Shown here in pieces: positions 6,442 through 15,025 of a stretch of 32,373 nucleotides of DNA. The DNA is from Brachyspira sp. CAG:484 (GTDB lineage Bacteria > Cyanobacteriota > Vampirovibrionia > Gastranaerophilales > Gastranaerophilaceae). The stretch is from positions 21,495 through 53,867 of the forward strand of contig HF989715.1 of NCBI GenBank assembly GCA_000431315.1, read 5' to 3'. The stretch's first letter is position 1, and the number at the start of each line of letters is the position of its first letter. The notes below the pieces were generated by a model. It was not told the origin of the DNA and searched no databases. It saw only the letters and a list, made by a program, of their open reading frames with translations. The translations under genes and the position numbers were made by a program.

Positions 6442-9400
6442 ATGAATAAACCATACGTACCATTACATGTCCACAGTGAATATTCTCTTCTGGACGGGGC
6501 TATAAGAATAAAAGATTTAATAAACTTTGCAAAAGAAAACGGCATGCCTGCGGTTGCTCTTACCGATCATGGCGTTATGTACGGTGATATGGAGCTTTAC
6601 ACAACAGCAAAAGAAAACGGTGTAAAACCAATCCTTGGTTGTGAATTTTATGTACATGACGGTGATATAACAGAGCGCAACAAGCTGCATAATCCTTGCT
6701 ACCACTTAGTCTTACTTGCTAAGGATAAAACCGGATATGCAAATCTGCTTAAGCTTGTGTCTGATGCCTGGTGTAAGGGGCGCTATGTTCATCCGCGTAT
6801 AAATTTTGAAATGATTAAAGAGCATAAAGACGGATTGATTTGCCTTTCTGCATGTCTTGGCGGTGAAGTGCTTCAAAATCTTTTAAAAGGCGATAAAGAG
6901 AAAGCCTTTGAAGTAGCAAAACAGTATCAGGATTTATTTGGTGAAGATTATTACATTGAGCTTCAGGATCATGGTATTGATGAACAAAAAAGAACTAATC
7001 CGGATTTGATTAGCATTGCTAAAGAATTAAATATAAAAATGGTTATCACTAATGACTCGCATTATCTCAGACGAGAAGATGCTGATATGCACGATACTCT
7101 GTTGTGTATGCAGACTAACAGTGATAAAGCAGATCCAAACCGTTTTCATTTTCCTAATAATGAATTTTATGTTAAAACAGCCGAGCAGCTTAGAGATTCG
7201 TTCAAATGGATGGATGCTGAGATGTTTGAGGAATGTATCAATAATACTGTAGAAATCGCAGAAAAATGCCATCTCACTCTTGAACTGGGAAAAAGCCCTC
7301 TGCCGGATTATAAAGTTCCTCAAGGCTATACTATTGATTCTTATCTGGAATATCTTGTTTATGAAGGTTGTAAGAAACGATACGGCGAAATTTCTCCAGC
7401 ACTAAAAGAACGTGTTGATTATGAAATCGGTGTAATCGAGCAAATGGGTTTTGCCGCATACTTTTTGATTACATGGGATTTTATACATTACGCGAAAACA
7501 CATGGAATTCCGGTTGGTCCGGGAAGAGGCTCTGCTGCTGGCTCTGTTGTAGCTTATGCTCTTGAAATTACGGATTTGGATCCTATTGAGCATAAACTCT
7601 TGTTTGAAAGATTTTTAAATCCTGAACGTTTCACCATGCCCGATATTGATATTGACTTCTGTATCGAACGAAGGGGTGAAGTAATTGATTACGTTACCAA
7701 AAAATACGGCGAAGATAAAGTTTGCCAGATTATTACTTTTGGTACTTATGCTGCAAAAGCAGCATTGAAGGGTATCTGCCGTATTTTAAAAGTGCCGTTT
7801 TCAGAAAGTAACAAGCTTGCATCTCTCATAGAACCTGCTATTGAACTTGCGCAGGCTACAAATCCCAAGGCAAAAACCTTAAAAGATGCTATGCAGGTAG
7901 ACGGCTCAGAACTTAAGGGAATGTATGACAGGGATGAACAGCTTCCGGCGGGTGACCCTATGGAAGGAAAGACTGTCGGGGTTAAACAAATTGTTGACCT
8001 TGCTGTTGCAATTGAAGGTATTAAAAATAATACCGGTACTCATGCCGCAGGTGTAATTATCGCACCGGAGCCGCTTGACCATATTCTTCCTGTTCAGCCG
8101 TCAAAAGATGGTATTGTACAAACAGGTTATCCTCCGCATGATGTTACTGAAGTTTTAAGCCTTTTAAAAATGGACTTTTTGGGGCTCCGAAACCTTACAA
8201 CAATATACAAAACTGTTGATTTGATTAAACAACAGCAGGGAATCGAGCTGCAAATTAATGATATACCTCTTGATGACAAGCCGGTTTATGACATGCTTAT
8301 GACAGGAGATACGGACGGGGTGTTCCAGCTTGAATCGCAGGGGATGAAAAACCTTGTTAAAAAGTTAAAACCGGACGTTTTTGAAGATTTGGGCGCTCTT
8401 GTTGCTCTATTTAGACCTGGTCCTCTGGATTCTGGCATGGTTACTGACTTTGTAGAAAGAAAACATGGACGTCAGGAGATTAAATATGCCCATCCGCTTC
8501 TTGAACCGGTATTGAAGGATACTTATGGAACTATTGTGTATCAGGAACAGATTATGCAGGTGTTCCAGGTTCTTGCTGATTATACACTCGGTCAAGCGGA
8601 TATGGTTCGTCGTATGATGGGTAAGAAAAAAGTCGATGAAATGGAGAAACAGAAAACTAAATTCATCGAACGTTCAGCCCAGCATGGCATGTCTTCAAAA
8701 GATGCTGAAGCTTTATTTAACCAAATACTTGCATTTGCATCATATTGCTTCAACCGGTCCCATTCCGCAGCTTATGCGTTTGTTGCATACCAGACAGCAT
8801 ATTTAAAATGTCACTACCCTGTTGAATATTTGTCGGCACTTCTTTCCAGTGTTGCCGGTGATCAGGATAAAACCCAGCTTTATATTGAAGAAGCCCAGAA
8901 GAAAGGAATAAAAGTTCTTCCTCCTGACATAAATCATTCACAGTCAACATTCACGCCTGATAGCGGCAATATCCGCTTCGGTCTTGCTTCCATTAAACAG
9001 GTTGGAGAAGGGGTAATTGAAGAGATTATTAAAGAGCGTGAAGCTAATGGACCATTCAAATCTATTTATGATTATTGCAAACGTCTTGATTCAAAATGTT
9101 CTAATAAGAAAACTCTTGAAGGCTTAATCAAAGCCGGTGCGTTTTCAAATATTGAAAAGAGCCGTAAACAGCTTATGGAAAATATTGATTATATAACTGC
9201 TACGGCATCAAAAGAAGCGAAAGCAAGAGAATCCGGTCAGGGAAGCTTGTTTGACCTGCTTGGTGATAGCTCTGCTGCTGATGATGCAAAATTCCAGCTT
9301 TCAGGTTCAGATGAAGAGTATGACCAGCGTCAAATCCAAATATTTGAAAAAGAATTTTTAGGATTTTACGTAACCAGCCATCCTCTCTCAACTATCCGGG

Positions 9401-9987
9401 ATAAGCTGCCATTTTTAATGACTCATAAAATCTCGGAATTGGCTGAATTATCTAATGATAAAGTTGTAACAATCTGCGGCTTGATAACTGCCACAAAGCA
9501 GATACCAACAAAGAAAGACCCGACTAAATTCCTTAGATTTGTGACGGTAGAAGATCTATCCGGCAAGACGGATGTAATTGCATTTAACAGTAAAATTCAA
9601 GAGTATGGTCCGTATCTTGAAAATGAACAGCGCGTAATTATTTCCGGAAAAATAAACCGGAGAACGGATGACGAACCGCCTGTAATCCTTGTAGATACAG
9701 TGAAACCGGTTGATAACTCAAATATATTTACGATTGAATTAACTGATGAGTTCAAATTTGAGGAGCTGGTATTGCTAAAAAATGTTCTATGCGAATTTCA
9801 AGGGTCCGATCCTGTCATGCTTAAAGTAAAAGATGATTTTGGCATGTCAAAAATTCTGGCAGCTTCAATGTTTTGGGTAGATTCTTCAAATGATCTGGCA
9901 AATAAACTAAAACACGCTTTTCCTGAAAGACTGGAAATTAATATCCGTTCAATGGATAGTAAAGAAGAAAATCTTCAGGCTGCTTAA
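6442..9987 (+). CDS. dnaE: DNA polymerase III alpha subunit
   Basis: The catalytic subunit of the replicative polymerase, 1181 residues (E. coli 1160). Order: PHP domain from residue 5 (VPLHVHSEYSLLDGA, then LTDHG and the His/Asp metal ligands), palm with catalytic D401 and D403 in PDIDIDF and D578 in KMDFLGL, fingers with PVGPGRGSAAGSVVAYALE, HAAGVII, tandem helix-hairpin-helix region, OB fold (VVTICGLITATKQIP and following) and a C-terminal tail. No internal clamp motif was pinned down. The protein is whole: the Y768-C769-F-N site where cyanobacterial DnaE carries the split intein is uninterrupted. No clear Shine-Dalgarno lies before the ATG; a four-codon open frame (6425-6439) ends two bases upstream. 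It follows the WYL pair by 51 bases. Confidence 0.97.
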   Translation: MNKPYVPLHVHSEYSLLDGAIRIKDLINFAKENGMPAVALTDHGVMYGDMELYTTAKENGVKPILGCEFYVHDGDITERNKLHNPCYHLVLLAKDKTGYANLLKLVSDAWCKGRYVHPRINFEMIKEHKDGLICLSACLGGEVLQNLLKGDKEKAFEVAKQYQDLFGEDYYIELQDHGIDEQKRTNPDLISIAKELNIKMVITNDSHYLRREDADMHDTLLCMQTNSDKADPNRFHFPNNEFYVKTAEQLRDSFKWMDAEMFEECINNTVEIAEKCHLTLELGKSPLPDYKVPQGYTIDSYLEYLVYEGCKKRYGEISPALKERVDYEIGVIEQMGFAAYFLITWDFIHYAKTHGIPVGPGRGSAAGSVVAYALEITDLDPIEHKLLFERFLNPERFTMPDIDIDFCIERRGEVIDYVTKKYGEDKVCQIITFGTYAAKAALKGICRILKVPFSESNKLASLIEPAIELAQATNPKAKTLKDAMQVDGSELKGMYDRDEQLPAGDPMEGKTVGVKQIVDLAVAIEGIKNNTGTHAAGVIIAPEPLDHILPVQPSKDGIVQTGYPPHDVTEVLSLLKMDFLGLRNLTTIYKTVDLIKQQQGIELQINDIPLDDKPVYDMLMTGDTDGVFQLESQGMKNLVKKLKPDVFEDLGALVALFRPGPLDSGMVTDFVERKHGRQEIKYAHPLLEPVLKDTYGTIVYQEQIMQVFQVLADYTLGQADMVRRMMGKKKVDEMEKQKTKFIERSAQHGMSSKDAEALFNQILAFASYCFNRSHSAAYAFVAYQTAYLKCHYPVEYLSALLSSVAGDQDKTQLYIEEAQKKGIKVLPPDINHSQSTFTPDSGNIRFGLASIKQVGEGVIEEIIKEREANGPFKSIYDYCKRLDSKCSNKKTLEGLIKAGAFSNIEKSRKQLMENIDYITATASKEAKARESGQGSLFDLLGDSSAADDAKFQLSGSDEEYDQRQIQIFEKEFLGFYVTSHPLSTIRDKLPFLMTHKISELAELSNDKVVTICGLITATKQIPTKKDPTKFLRFVTVEDLSGKTDVIAFNSKIQEYGPYLENEQRVIISGKINRRTDDEPPVILVDTVKPVDNSNIFTIELTDEFKFEELVLLKNVLCEFQGSDPVMLKVKDDFGMSKILAASMFWVDSSNDLANKLKHAFPERLEINIRSMDSKEENLQAA

Positions 9988-10005
9988 ATTTTTATAAAAA
10001 AATAC

Positions 10006-10033
10006 TTGCAAAAAAAAAATGTCCATGTATAAT
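10006..10033 (+). promoter_or_regulatory. Sigma70-type promoter for tRNA-Gly(GCC)
   Basis: TTGCAA (10006-10011), 16-base spacer, TATAAT (10028-10033). Expected start near 10040, about 18 bases before the tRNA. Confidence 0.75.
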
Positions 10034-10057
10034 AAAAGAGTAACCAAAAGCAAGTAA

Positions 10058-10132
10058 GCGGGGGTAATTCAGTGGTAGAATGCCTCCTTGCCAAGGAGGA
10101 TGTCGCGAGTTCGAGCCTCGTCTCCCGCTCCA
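10058..10132 (+). tRNA. tRNA-Gly(GCC), CCA encoded
   Basis: Full cloverleaf: acceptor GCGGGGG (10058-10064) pairs with CTCCCGC (10122-10128) with one G-U; anticodon stem CCTCC/GGAGG with loop TTGCCAA, anticodon GCC at 10090-10092; T loop GTTCGAGCC. Discriminator T and genomic CCA follow. A strong promoter precedes it and a terminator follows at once. Confidence 0.96.
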
Positions 10133-10133
10133 T

Positions 10134-10164
10134 AAAAAAGAGCCTGAAATATTGGCTCTTTTTT
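10134..10164 (+). terminator. Rho-independent terminator after tRNA-Gly(GCC)
   Basis: A-run plus GAGCC pairs with GGCTC plus T-run around a 9-base loop, ending in six T. Placed directly after the tRNA CCA. Confidence 0.85.
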
Positions 10165-10220
10165 ATTATATATGCTGGCGGGATTTAGGGTGTTATTGAA
10201 TGTTATAAATGAGAGTAGAT

Positions 10221-11663
10221 ATGGGTAATGAAGAGGCTTTAAATAAAAATAATATATTTAATATTCTGCTTATAATTGTTTTAGCTGTCGGGTGTATTTT
10301 GAGAATTTTATTTTATTCTTATTCCCGTCCGTTTTGGAATGATGAATGTGCTTTAGCATTAAATATCTTAAATACCTGGAATTACTTTAAGCCATTGGAA
10401 TATGGTCAGGCTGCACCTCAACTATTCATGTATGGTTCAAAGCTTGCATATTATTTATTACCATCAAAAGAATTGGCGTTGCGTATTATCCCTTTATTTT
10501 CTTCGCTCGGTTCGCTTATAGTATTTTATTTAGCTGCAAAAAGATTTCTGATAAAACATATATCTTTATTTTCTGCTTGTTTACTTTTTAGTATCTGCTA
10601 TCCGCTTTGTGATTATGCACAACAATTCAAGCCGTACAGCACTGATGTTTTAATTTCTCTTCTGGTTATTCTTAGTTATTTTTATATTGATAAATTTGTT
10701 AATTTGAAAACTAAATTATTATACGGATTATTTTACGGTTTAGCAATATGGTTTTCTTTTCCATCGGTTTTTACGGTTATCAGTGTTTATTTGACTTATT
10801 TTATATTTAATCCTAAAAAGTTTAAGCAGATTGCAGTATCTCTTCTGCCTTTTGGAATAAGTCTTGCAGGATTATATATTGCCAACGCAAATCTTATGGG
10901 AAGTTCGTATTTGCACAATTACTGGCAATATGCCTTTATTAATAAGGGGTTCTGGGCTTTTATGGAGTTATTAATAGATAATATAGGATATGTTTTTGGC
11001 TATGGACTTCCATTGTTCCTGATATTAATTTCAATATTATTTATGGTTTTTAAGGATGATAACAGAAGGGAAAGTAACTTTTTACTTTGCTGCCCGGTTC
11101 TAATTGTACTTATTTGTTCTTATTTCGAAATATATCCGTTTTCAACAAGGTTAATTTTATTTTTAATCCCTGTATTTATTCTTTTGGGAGCAAAGCTCTT
11201 TGATTACATAAATATACCTGTAAAATGTGTCTATTATACAGCTGTAATTTTATTAAGCCTGATGCTTATTGCCCCGGCATCATTGTATTCTTTTAATAAG
11301 ATATTTCTTAAAACATATGATGATGAGGATATTGTTACCGCTCTTAAGCTAACACAAAATAATATTAAAAAAGAAGACGTGATTTATATTTCAGATGGAA
11401 ATTCAATTTTATATGAATATTATAAACGATATTTTAATTTCAGTAATCCTGTTATAACAGATGAGGTTCGGTTTACAAGTGAAGAAGAATATGTTAATCA
11501 TCTGAACTCTTTGCCAAAAGGAGTAACATATTATTGGATTTTTGCCCACCATCCTAACAAAATGGAGCGTTTACAATCCGTTTATAAATGGGCAAGAAAT
11601 AAACAGGATTTTAGGATATATCATGACAATAAATCTAATGCGTTAATTATATTTACTATGTAG
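10221..11663 (+). CDS. GT-C type membrane glycosyltransferase (family 39-like)
   Basis: About 480 residues with roughly ten membrane segments. After the first membrane helix comes RPFWNDECALAL: an acidic D-E pair in the first outer loop, the metal/catalytic motif of GT-C enzymes such as ArnT and protein mannosyltransferases that use polyprenyl-phosphate sugars. The C-terminal 120 residues form a soluble outer domain. The sugar and acceptor cannot be told. Start choice: the ATG at 10221 has GAGAG five bases upstream, whereas the in-frame ATG at 10209 has no site; TGTTATAAA (10201-10209) looks like an extended -10, so the 10221 start would have a very short leader. The 3' end overlaps the converging next gene by 8 bases. 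Confidence 0.75.
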   Translation: MGNEEALNKNNIFNILLIIVLAVGCILRILFYSYSRPFWNDECALALNILNTWNYFKPLEYGQAAPQLFMYGSKLAYYLLPSKELALRIIPLFSSLGSLIVFYLAAKRFLIKHISLFSACLLFSICYPLCDYAQQFKPYSTDVLISLLVILSYFYIDKFVNLKTKLLYGLFYGLAIWFSFPSVFTVISVYLTYFIFNPKKFKQIAVSLLPFGISLAGLYIANANLMGSSYLHNYWQYAFINKGFWAFMELLIDNIGYVFGYGLPLFLILISILFMVFKDDNRRESNFLLCCPVLIVLICSYFEIYPFSTRLILFLIPVFILLGAKLFDYINIPVKCVYYTAVILLSLMLIAPASLYSFNKIFLKTYDDEDIVTALKLTQNNIKKEDVIYISDGNSILYEYYKRYFNFSNPVITDEVRFTSEEEYVNHLNSLPKGVTYYWIFAHHPNKMERLQSVYKWARNKQDFRIYHDNKSNALIIFTM

Positions 11664-12234
11664 CGCTGGTTATATCTTTCTCAATAATTGGCGGTATTGG
11701 AGATTCAATAATCATCTGCAGATACTTGTCATTTTCTTCTTTAACATTATTTCCTATTTTGGTGATTTCAGCATCTGTTGTGAAAAAATATCTTACTGCA
11801 TAACGTAAAACCATCATGCCTTTATCCGGATGTTTTTCATATTTAAAAATATTGTATTCAAAGAAATTTTTGTCCTGTATGTTTCCATGCTGTAAATAAC
11901 TTAAAGCAGCTTTGTCAGCTTTTTTATTTTCGATAAATTTTAGCAAAACATTGTTTTCATCATTTTCAACCTGTTTGCATTTATCATCAGCAAATTTTAT
12001 AGGCTTGCCTTCTTCCGGATAATAATAAATTCCAACCATTTTTGTCCAGTTGTTTTTATTTTCATCTTTTAGAAAATATTCATTTTCATAACCTTTATTT
12101 TGCGGTGAAAGCGCACTGTATTTTAAGATAAAAATATTATTGTTAAAATGAATTTCTTCGGCTTTTGCATAATTTGTGAAGGCTATAGCTGTAATTATTA
12201 AAAAACCTAAAGCCAATAAGGCGATTCTGTACAT
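11656..12234 (-). CDS. Exported protein of unknown function
   Basis: 192 residues with a clear signal peptide: MYR, a hydrophobic core (IALLALGFLIITAIAF) and a small-residue end ANY-AKA|EE, so the mature part starts near residue 26. The mature protein is hydrophilic, rich in Lys, Asn, Glu and Tyr, with a single Cys (DKCKQ), and so is unlikely to be a lipoprotein or to have a disulphide. No domain was recognised. GGAG lies six bases before the ATG on the minus strand. Its last 8 bases overlap the end of the converging glycosyltransferase gene. Confidence 0.72.
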   Translation of the reverse strand: MYRIALLALGFLIITAIAFTNYAKAEEIHFNNNIFILKYSALSPQNKGYENEYFLKDENKNNWTKMVGIYYYPEEGKPIKFADDKCKQVENDENNVLLKFIENKKADKAALSYLQHGNIQDKNFFEYNIFKYEKHPDKGMMVLRYAVRYFFTTDAEITKIGNNVKEENDKYLQMIIESPIPPIIEKDITSAT

Positions 12235-12302
12235 AATTTACTCCATATTTATATTTAGAATATGCTATTTTAGCATTAATAAAATTGTCCTTAAGTATAA
12301 CA

Positions 12303-12331
12303 TTGCAGTCTAATTTTATTAGTGCTAAGAT
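12303..12331 (+). promoter_or_regulatory. Promoter for tRNA-Gly(CCC)
   Basis: TTGCAG (12303-12308), 17-base spacer, TAAGAT (12326-12331); start expected about 20 bases ahead of the tRNA. The spacer holds a small inverted repeat CTAAT-TTT-ATTAG. Confidence 0.6.
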
Positions 12332-12356
12332 AAAAACAGAAAAAGTTAAGTTTTAA

Positions 12357-12428
12357 GCGGATGTAATTCAGTGGTAGAATGCAACCTTCCCAAGGTTGAC
12401 GTCGCGGGTTCGAGTCCCGTCGTCCGCT
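12357..12428 (+). tRNA. tRNA-Gly(CCC), CCA not encoded
   Basis: Acceptor GCGGATG (12357-12363) pairs with CGTCCGC (12421-12427); anticodon stem CAACC/GGTTG with loop TTCCCAA, anticodon CCC at 12389-12391. D arm and T arm nearly match the tRNA-Gly(GCC) 2.3 kb upstream. The gene ends in T and a T-rich run, so CCA must be added after transcription. The following T-run may also end transcription. Confidence 0.95.
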
Positions 12429-12473
12429 TTTTTAGTTTTTTGTATTGTGTTTATTAATATAAGGATTGCTAAG

Positions 12474-12581
12474 ATGAAAAAAAGTTCAATTAAAACAACG
12501 AAGGAGACATCCATATTTAAATGCCGCTACAATTACCGGAATGTATCGAATGCTGTTAAAAAGACTTGCAAAACGTTTTGA
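12474..12581 (+). CDS. Possible 35-residue Lys-rich peptide
   Basis: An ATG at 12474 has AAGGA eight bases upstream and opens a 35-codon frame (MKKSSIKTTKETSIFK then a Lys/Asn/Cys-containing end). No family recognised. A second frame, open from 12478 to 12678, also looks protein-like, so this 220-base gap between the tRNA and the end of feoB may be the remains of a frameshifted gene rather than a real small gene. Confidence 0.22.
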   Translation: MKKSSIKTTKETSIFKCRYNYRNVSNAVKKTCKTF

Positions 12582-12650
12582 CAGGCAAATTTCAATTGAA
12601 CATGCCCCTGGAAACCATGGTGGTACATTTGTGAAGGCAGAAACACTGTA

Positions 12651-15023
12651 TCATACTAATAGTTTTCCTATTGTATAAACAATATATGCAACAACCCAGG
12701 CTATTGAGCATTGTAACAGAATAACAAGAACTGCATATTTTCTGCCTAATTCTCTTCGTACGGTTGCAATGGCTGCAACGCAAGGCGTGTAGAGCAATGA
12801 GAATACAAGAAATACAAATGCTGTAAGTTTTGTAAATAATTGCGGCAGCATGTCTGTATTTCCGCCTAATAGTACACTCAAAGTGCTCACTACACTTTCT
12901 TTAGCCATAAACCCGGTTATGAACGCTGTTGAAATTCGCCAGTCTGATATACCAAGAGGTTTGAATATCGGTACAAATAGATTTCCTAAACCTGCAAGCA
13001 TACTGTCGGCAGAATCTGTTACAAGGTTTAAGCGTGTATCAAATGTCTGTAAAAACCAGATTAGTATTGTTGCGAAAAAGATGATGGTAAACGCTCGTGT
13101 GATAAAATCTTTTGATTTTGTATAAATTAATCTATACACATTCATAGGACTTGGCATTCTGTAGTTTGGAAGCTCCATTACAAAAGGCACAGGCTGACCT
13201 TTAAATACGAAAAATTTCATAAAGTAAGCAAAGATGATGCCAACAATAATTCCAATTATGTAAAGGCTTAAAATAACAATAACCTGATTATCTGAGAAAA
13301 AGGCTGCTGTAAATAGAGCATAGATAGGTAACTTTGCAGAACAGCTCATAAATGGTGTTAAAAATATAGTCATTTTTCGGTCACGTTCTGAAGGCAGAGT
13401 TCTTGTCGCCATAATAGCCGGTACAGAGCATCCAAAACCAATGAGCATTGGAACAAAACTTCTACCGGAAAGACCTATTTTTCTGAGAAGCTTATCCATA
13501 ATAAATGCAACTCTTGCCATGTACCCGCTGTCTTCTAATATTGAAAGGAAGAAAAATAACACCACAATTACAGGCAGAAAACTTAATACACTTCCTACCC
13601 CGGCAAAAATTCCGTCTATTATAAGAGAATGTACTACAGGATTTAACCCGTATGCACTGAGAGCTTTATCCGTTAATGAAGAAACAGCTCCGATACCGGT
13701 ATCCATTAAGTCTGCTAACAAAGAACCCAACGGCCCGAATGTAATATAAAAGACTAATGCCATTATAGCGAAAAATGCAAACATCGCGCTATATTTCCCT
13801 GTAAGAATTTTATCGGCATAAACTGTAATTTTATGCCCGATATTTTCTTCGGGTTTGTGAACATATTCACTGCACAGGCGTTCTATAAAAGAAAATCTCA
13901 TATCGGCTAAGGCTGCTTCTTTATCCAATCCTCTTTCCTCTTCCATTTCAGAGATTATTTGTCTGCATATTTTAATTTCATTTTCATCAAGACCTAATAT
14001 TCCAGCGATAAGAGGATCACCTTCTGTAAGCTTGGTTGCTGCAAATCGTACAGGAAGATTAATGCTTTTTGCATGATTTTCTATTAAGTGTATTATTGAA
14101 TGTATACATCTGTGAATAGCAGCTTCATTTGATTCGTTCGGATTACAAAAATCCAGTCTGCCCGGATGTTCTCTGTAGCGCGCTACATTGATTGCATGTT
14201 CTGTTAATTCTTCTATCCCCTGATTTTTTAGTGCCGAAACCGGTATAACAGGAACGCCCAGGGCTGCTTCCAATCCATTTACATCAATGCTGCCGCCGTT
14301 TGCAGATACTTCATCCATCATGTTTAGTGCAATAACCATAGGAACATCGAGTTCAATCAACTGCATTGTAAGATATAAATTCCGCTCAATATTGCTTGCG
14401 TCAACAATATTGATTATGCCATCAGGCTTTTCTTCAAGAATATAATTCCTTGTGACTATTTCTTCACTGCTGTAAGGCGAGAGCGAATATATCCCTGGAA
14501 GGTCTGTAATAGTTACTTCCGGATGATTTTTAATTATCCCTTCGGTCATGTCAACTGTTACTCCGGGAAAGTTACCTACATGCTGGTTTGCTCCGGTAAG
14601 CTGGTTAAAAAGGGTTGTTTTTCCGCAATTCTGATTTCCGGCAAGTGCAAATTTGATTTTTTGTCTAATTAACGGTTTATTTTCTTTTCTTGTTTTATAT
14701 GTAAGTGTTTCCCCGATTTTGGAATGCTCTATATTCTTAAAAGATTTGTTCTTCCTTACATAATTATGTGCCTCATGAATATCACATATTTTTATTTTGG
14801 CAGCATCTTCTTTTCTGATAGTGAGTTCATAACCTCTAAGCCTTAGTTCAATCGGGTTTCCAAGCGGAGCTGTCTTTATAAGAGTTACTTCAACTCCGGG
14901 CGTAAGTCCCATGTCCAGAATATGCCTTCTTAAAGCTTTATCTTCGCAATTTATTGCAGTAATTACTGCATCTTTCCCGATTTCCAACCGGTCTAATGTT
15001 GTTTGAAATTTATTCTCAATCAT
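12651..15023 (-). CDS. feoB: Ferrous iron transporter, FeoA-FeoB fusion
   Basis: A 790-residue inner-membrane Fe2+ transporter. Residues 1-80 are a FeoA-like SH3 domain (LRRHILDMGLTPGVEVTLIK, ELRLRGYELTIRKEDA), followed by a 40-residue linker and the FeoB G domain: G1 GNQNCGKTTLFN (129-140), G2 Thr in FPGVTVD, G3 DLPGIYSLS (174-), G4 NMMD, G5 SAL. Then the helical GDI-type spacer and two Gate regions, with GFGCSVPAI and the FMSCSAKLPIY segment, whose Cys residues line the proposed pore. Fusion of FeoA to FeoB makes a separate feoA unnecessary. It starts two bases after the upstream methyltransferase stop, so both share the promoter at 15895-15867. Iron control is likely from that promoter. 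Confidence 0.96.
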   Translation of the reverse strand: MIENKFQTTLDRLEIGKDAVITAINCEDKALRRHILDMGLTPGVEVTLIKTAPLGNPIELRLRGYELTIRKEDAAKIKICDIHEAHNYVRKNKSFKNIEHSKIGETLTYKTRKENKPLIRQKIKFALAGNQNCGKTTLFNQLTGANQHVGNFPGVTVDMTEGIIKNHPEVTITDLPGIYSLSPYSSEEIVTRNYILEEKPDGIINIVDASNIERNLYLTMQLIELDVPMVIALNMMDEVSANGGSIDVNGLEAALGVPVIPVSALKNQGIEELTEHAINVARYREHPGRLDFCNPNESNEAAIHRCIHSIIHLIENHAKSINLPVRFAATKLTEGDPLIAGILGLDENEIKICRQIISEMEEERGLDKEAALADMRFSFIERLCSEYVHKPEENIGHKITVYADKILTGKYSAMFAFFAIMALVFYITFGPLGSLLADLMDTGIGAVSSLTDKALSAYGLNPVVHSLIIDGIFAGVGSVLSFLPVIVVLFFFLSILEDSGYMARVAFIMDKLLRKIGLSGRSFVPMLIGFGCSVPAIMATRTLPSERDRKMTIFLTPFMSCSAKLPIYALFTAAFFSDNQVIVILSLYIIGIIVGIIFAYFMKFFVFKGQPVPFVMELPNYRMPSPMNVYRLIYTKSKDFITRAFTIIFFATILIWFLQTFDTRLNLVTDSADSMLAGLGNLFVPIFKPLGISDWRISTAFITGFMAKESVVSTLSVLLGGNTDMLPQLFTKLTAFVFLVFSLLYTPCVAAIATVRRELGRKYAVLVILLQCSIAWVVAYIVYTIGKLLV

Positions 15024-15025
15024 TT

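Noticed and set aside
12396..12581. 61-codon open frame starting inside tRNA-Gly(CCC)
   Set aside because: It begins within the tRNA; only the part from the ATG at 12474 has a ribosome site.
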